Part shown: one piece after another, positions 5,712 through 7,190 of the stretch
How the letters are laid out: each line of letters begins with the position of its first letter
Numbering within the stretch: the first letter of the stretch is position 1
Source of the DNA: B21-G16 sp003644825 [NCBI: Candidatus Zhuqueibacterota bacterium]
Lineage (GTDB): Bacteria > SM23-31 > B21-G16
Reading direction: 5' to 3'
Assembly (NCBI GenBank): GCA_003644825.1
Contig: QNDJ01000070.1
Span: forward strand, 1 to 7,190
DNA: 7,190 nucleotides
Position numbers and translations under genes: made by a program
The notes under the pieces: generated by a model
Databases searched by the model: none
Seen by the model: only the letters and a program-made list of their open reading frames with translations
Told to the model about the DNA's origin: nothing

Positions 5712-7145
5712 ATGCAGAAAGTTTTCAGCTCGAGAAGGGATTTTTTGAGAACTGCAGGTCTGGGAATAGCATATACAATGGTACCTCAATTTTTAACCTG
5801 CTCTAAATCTATCAGAAAGGAAAAGTTACCAAATATAATAATAATTTTTTGCGATGACCTTGGATATGGAGACCTCGGGATTTATGGACACCCGACAATC
5901 AAAACACCAAATTTAGATAGGATGGCACTGGAAGGACAAAAATGGACAAACTTTTATGTGGCTGCAAGTGTTTGTACACCTAGCCGTGCAGGTATCTTAA
6001 CAGGACGGCTTCCAATCAGGAGTGGAATGTGCAGTTCTAAACGCCGTGTTCTATTTCCGGATTCTGCCGGAGGTTTGCCAGAAAGTGAAATTACCTTAGC
6101 TGAAGTTTTGAAAACTAAAGGATATAAAACAGCATGTATTGGCAAGTGGCATCTGGGGCACCTACCCCGTTATTTACCCACAAAGAACGGATTTGACTAT
6201 TATTTTGGTATACCTTACAGTAATGATATGGATGATGTAAGTAAACTTCCCTGGAAACAAAAATTCTGGAACCCTAAGACAGAATACTGGAACGTTCCGC
6301 TAATGCAGAACGAAAAAGTAATTGAACGACCAGCAGAACAGACATCACTTACAAAAAGATACACAGATGAAACAATTAAGTTCATAAAAAATAATAAAAA
6401 TAATCCATTTTTTATATATTTAGCTCATACAATGCCTCATGTTCCGCTTTTTGCTTCAAAAAATTTTCAAAATAGAAGCCTCAGAGGTTTATATGGCGAT
6501 GTAGTAGAAGAGATAGACTGGAACGTAGGAAGAATTCTTAGAACCCTTAACGATTTAAAATTAAGCAGTAATACACTTGTAATTTTTACATCTGATAATG
6601 GTCCGTGGTGGCTGACATATAAAGAACTCGGTGGTTCAGCAGGGTTATTACGTGGTGGTAAGGGTTCTACCTGGGAAGGTGGTATGAGAGAGCCTGCTAT
6701 TTTCTGGTGGCCCGGGCATATCAAAAAGGGAACAATTACAGATATTGGCTCTACAATGGATATATTTACAACAATATGTAAACTCACTGGAGCGAAAATT
6801 CCAGATGACCGTATAATCGATGGAGTAGACCTGCGTCCAGTTTTATTTGGAACAGGTCCGAGTCCACGTAAAACAATATTTTATTACAGGGGAACAAAAC
6901 TTTATGCTGTTCGTAAAGGCTCTTACAAAGCCCATTTTTTTACCGAGCCAGGATATGGAAAAAACAGAAAAGTTAAAAAACACAACCCACCTTTACTGTT
7001 CAATCTGGAGCAGGACCCATCTGAAAGGTTTGATATTTCAAAAGAACACCCTGAAATAATCGCAGATATTCTTGAAACAGTTAAAAAGCATAAAGCTAAA
7101 CTTGTAATAGGAGAAAATCAACTGGAGAAAATTATAAAAAAATAA
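5712..7145 (+). CDS. Tat-exported arylsulfatase A/GALNS-like sulfatase
   Basis: This 477-residue enzyme hydrolyses sulfate esters, probably of a glycan, outside the cytoplasm. The N-terminus has the twin-arginine motif SRRDFLR (7-13) and a modest hydrophobic segment; FLTC (27-30) is only a poor lipobox because Thr precedes the Cys, so lipid anchoring is doubtful. Sulfatase hallmarks are complete: metal-binding D48-D49, the formylglycine signature CTPSRAGILTGR (88-99, Cys88 being the residue converted), GKWHLG (144-149), HTMPH (239-243), SDNGP (294-298) and GGKGSTWEGGMREP (315-328, with Lys317). The C-terminal LFNLEQDPSERFD (429-441) is typical of the arylsulfatase A and N-acetylgalactosamine-6-sulfatase type. 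The Cys form needs a formylglycine-generating enzyme or anaerobic maturase, neither encoded here. Length is typical. The sugar substrate cannot be deduced. Confidence 0.93.
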   Translation: MQKVFSSRRDFLRTAGLGIAYTMVPQFLTCSKSIRKEKLPNIIIIFCDDLGYGDLGIYGHPTIKTPNLDRMALEGQKWTNFYVAASVCTPSRAGILTGRLPIRSGMCSSKRRVLFPDSAGGLPESEITLAEVLKTKGYKTACIGKWHLGHLPRYLPTKNGFDYYFGIPYSNDMDDVSKLPWKQKFWNPKTEYWNVPLMQNEKVIERPAEQTSLTKRYTDETIKFIKNNKNNPFFIYLAHTMPHVPLFASKNFQNRSLRGLYGDVVEEIDWNVGRILRTLNDLKLSSNTLVIFTSDNGPWWLTYKELGGSAGLLRGGKGSTWEGGMREPAIFWWPGHIKKGTITDIGSTMDIFTTICKLTGAKIPDDRIIDGVDLRPVLFGTGPSPRKTIFYYRGTKLYAVRKGSYKAHFFTEPGYGKNRKVKKHNPPLLFNLEQDPSERFDISKEHPEIIADILETVKKHKAKLVIGENQLEKIIKK

Positions 7146-7177
7146 TCAACATAAAATTTAAATAAAATTTGAGAGTT

Positions 7178-7190
7178 ATGAAATTATTAC
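7178..7190 (+). CDS. Possible start of a further gene (partial, runs off the window)
   Basis: An ATG at 7178 is followed by Lys-Leu-Leu before the window ends, a common beginning for a signal peptide. The purine run GAGAG (7171-7175) stands just before it, closer than an ideal ribosome-binding site. The gap after the sulfatase is 32 bases, which would fit an operon. With only four codons visible this is a weak call. Confidence 0.25.

Noticed and set aside
5741-5801. Lipoprotein anchoring of the sulfatase through Cys30
   Set aside because: The sequence FLTC has Thr directly before the Cys, where Gly, Ala or Ser is expected, so I did not call it a lipoprotein.

Overview
This AT-rich window holds four complete genes, all on the + strand. 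They form two blocks separated by a 1.43 kb gene-free stretch rich in repeats. The gene content (a Tat-exported Gfo/Idh/MocA oxidoreductase, a DUF1080 lipoprotein and a Tat-exported arylsulfatase) suggests a Gram-negative polysaccharide degrader of the PVC or FCB type, for example Lentisphaerota, Planctomycetota, Omnitrophota or a related candidate phylum. A consensus-like TTGACA box before the kinase gene argues mildly against Bacteroidota, whose main promoters differ. The exact lineage cannot be fixed from this sequence.

Left block (1-2388): the possible last 25 codons of an upstream gene, then a Tat-signal Gfo/Idh/MocA dehydrogenase (118-1539), then a DUF1080 lipoprotein (1642-2388). In characterised systems such pairs work outside the cytoplasm: the oxidoreductase makes a 3-keto sugar in a glycoside and the DUF1080 protein cleaves the keto-glycoside. 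The same logic is likely here, but the substrate is unknown.

Middle (2389-3820): no credible gene. It holds two direct copies of a composite repeat. Each copy has a related AT-rich 5' flank, a head-to-tail array of exactly 33-bp units (four, then three), each carrying a short hairpin, and an A-tract/T-tract 3' flank. A lone hairpin with the same geometry but two swapped base pairs lies between them. A second, decayed family with roughly 49-bp periodicity (CTCC..TAG.AG...TTGTAGAA type) occurs in both orientations around 3088-3443.

Right block (3751-7145): a sigma-70-like promoter and strong Shine-Dalgarno precede a single gene encoding acetate kinase fused to a PduL-type phosphotransacylase, which would carry out acetyl-CoA to acetate plus ATP in one polypeptide. 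Forty bases later comes a Tat-signal sulfatase with an intact formylglycine motif, probably in the same transcript. The last bases may contain the start of another gene. Together the genes fit uptake and desulfation of a sulfated glycan outside the cytoplasm with acetate as a fermentation end product. That link is inference from proximity.
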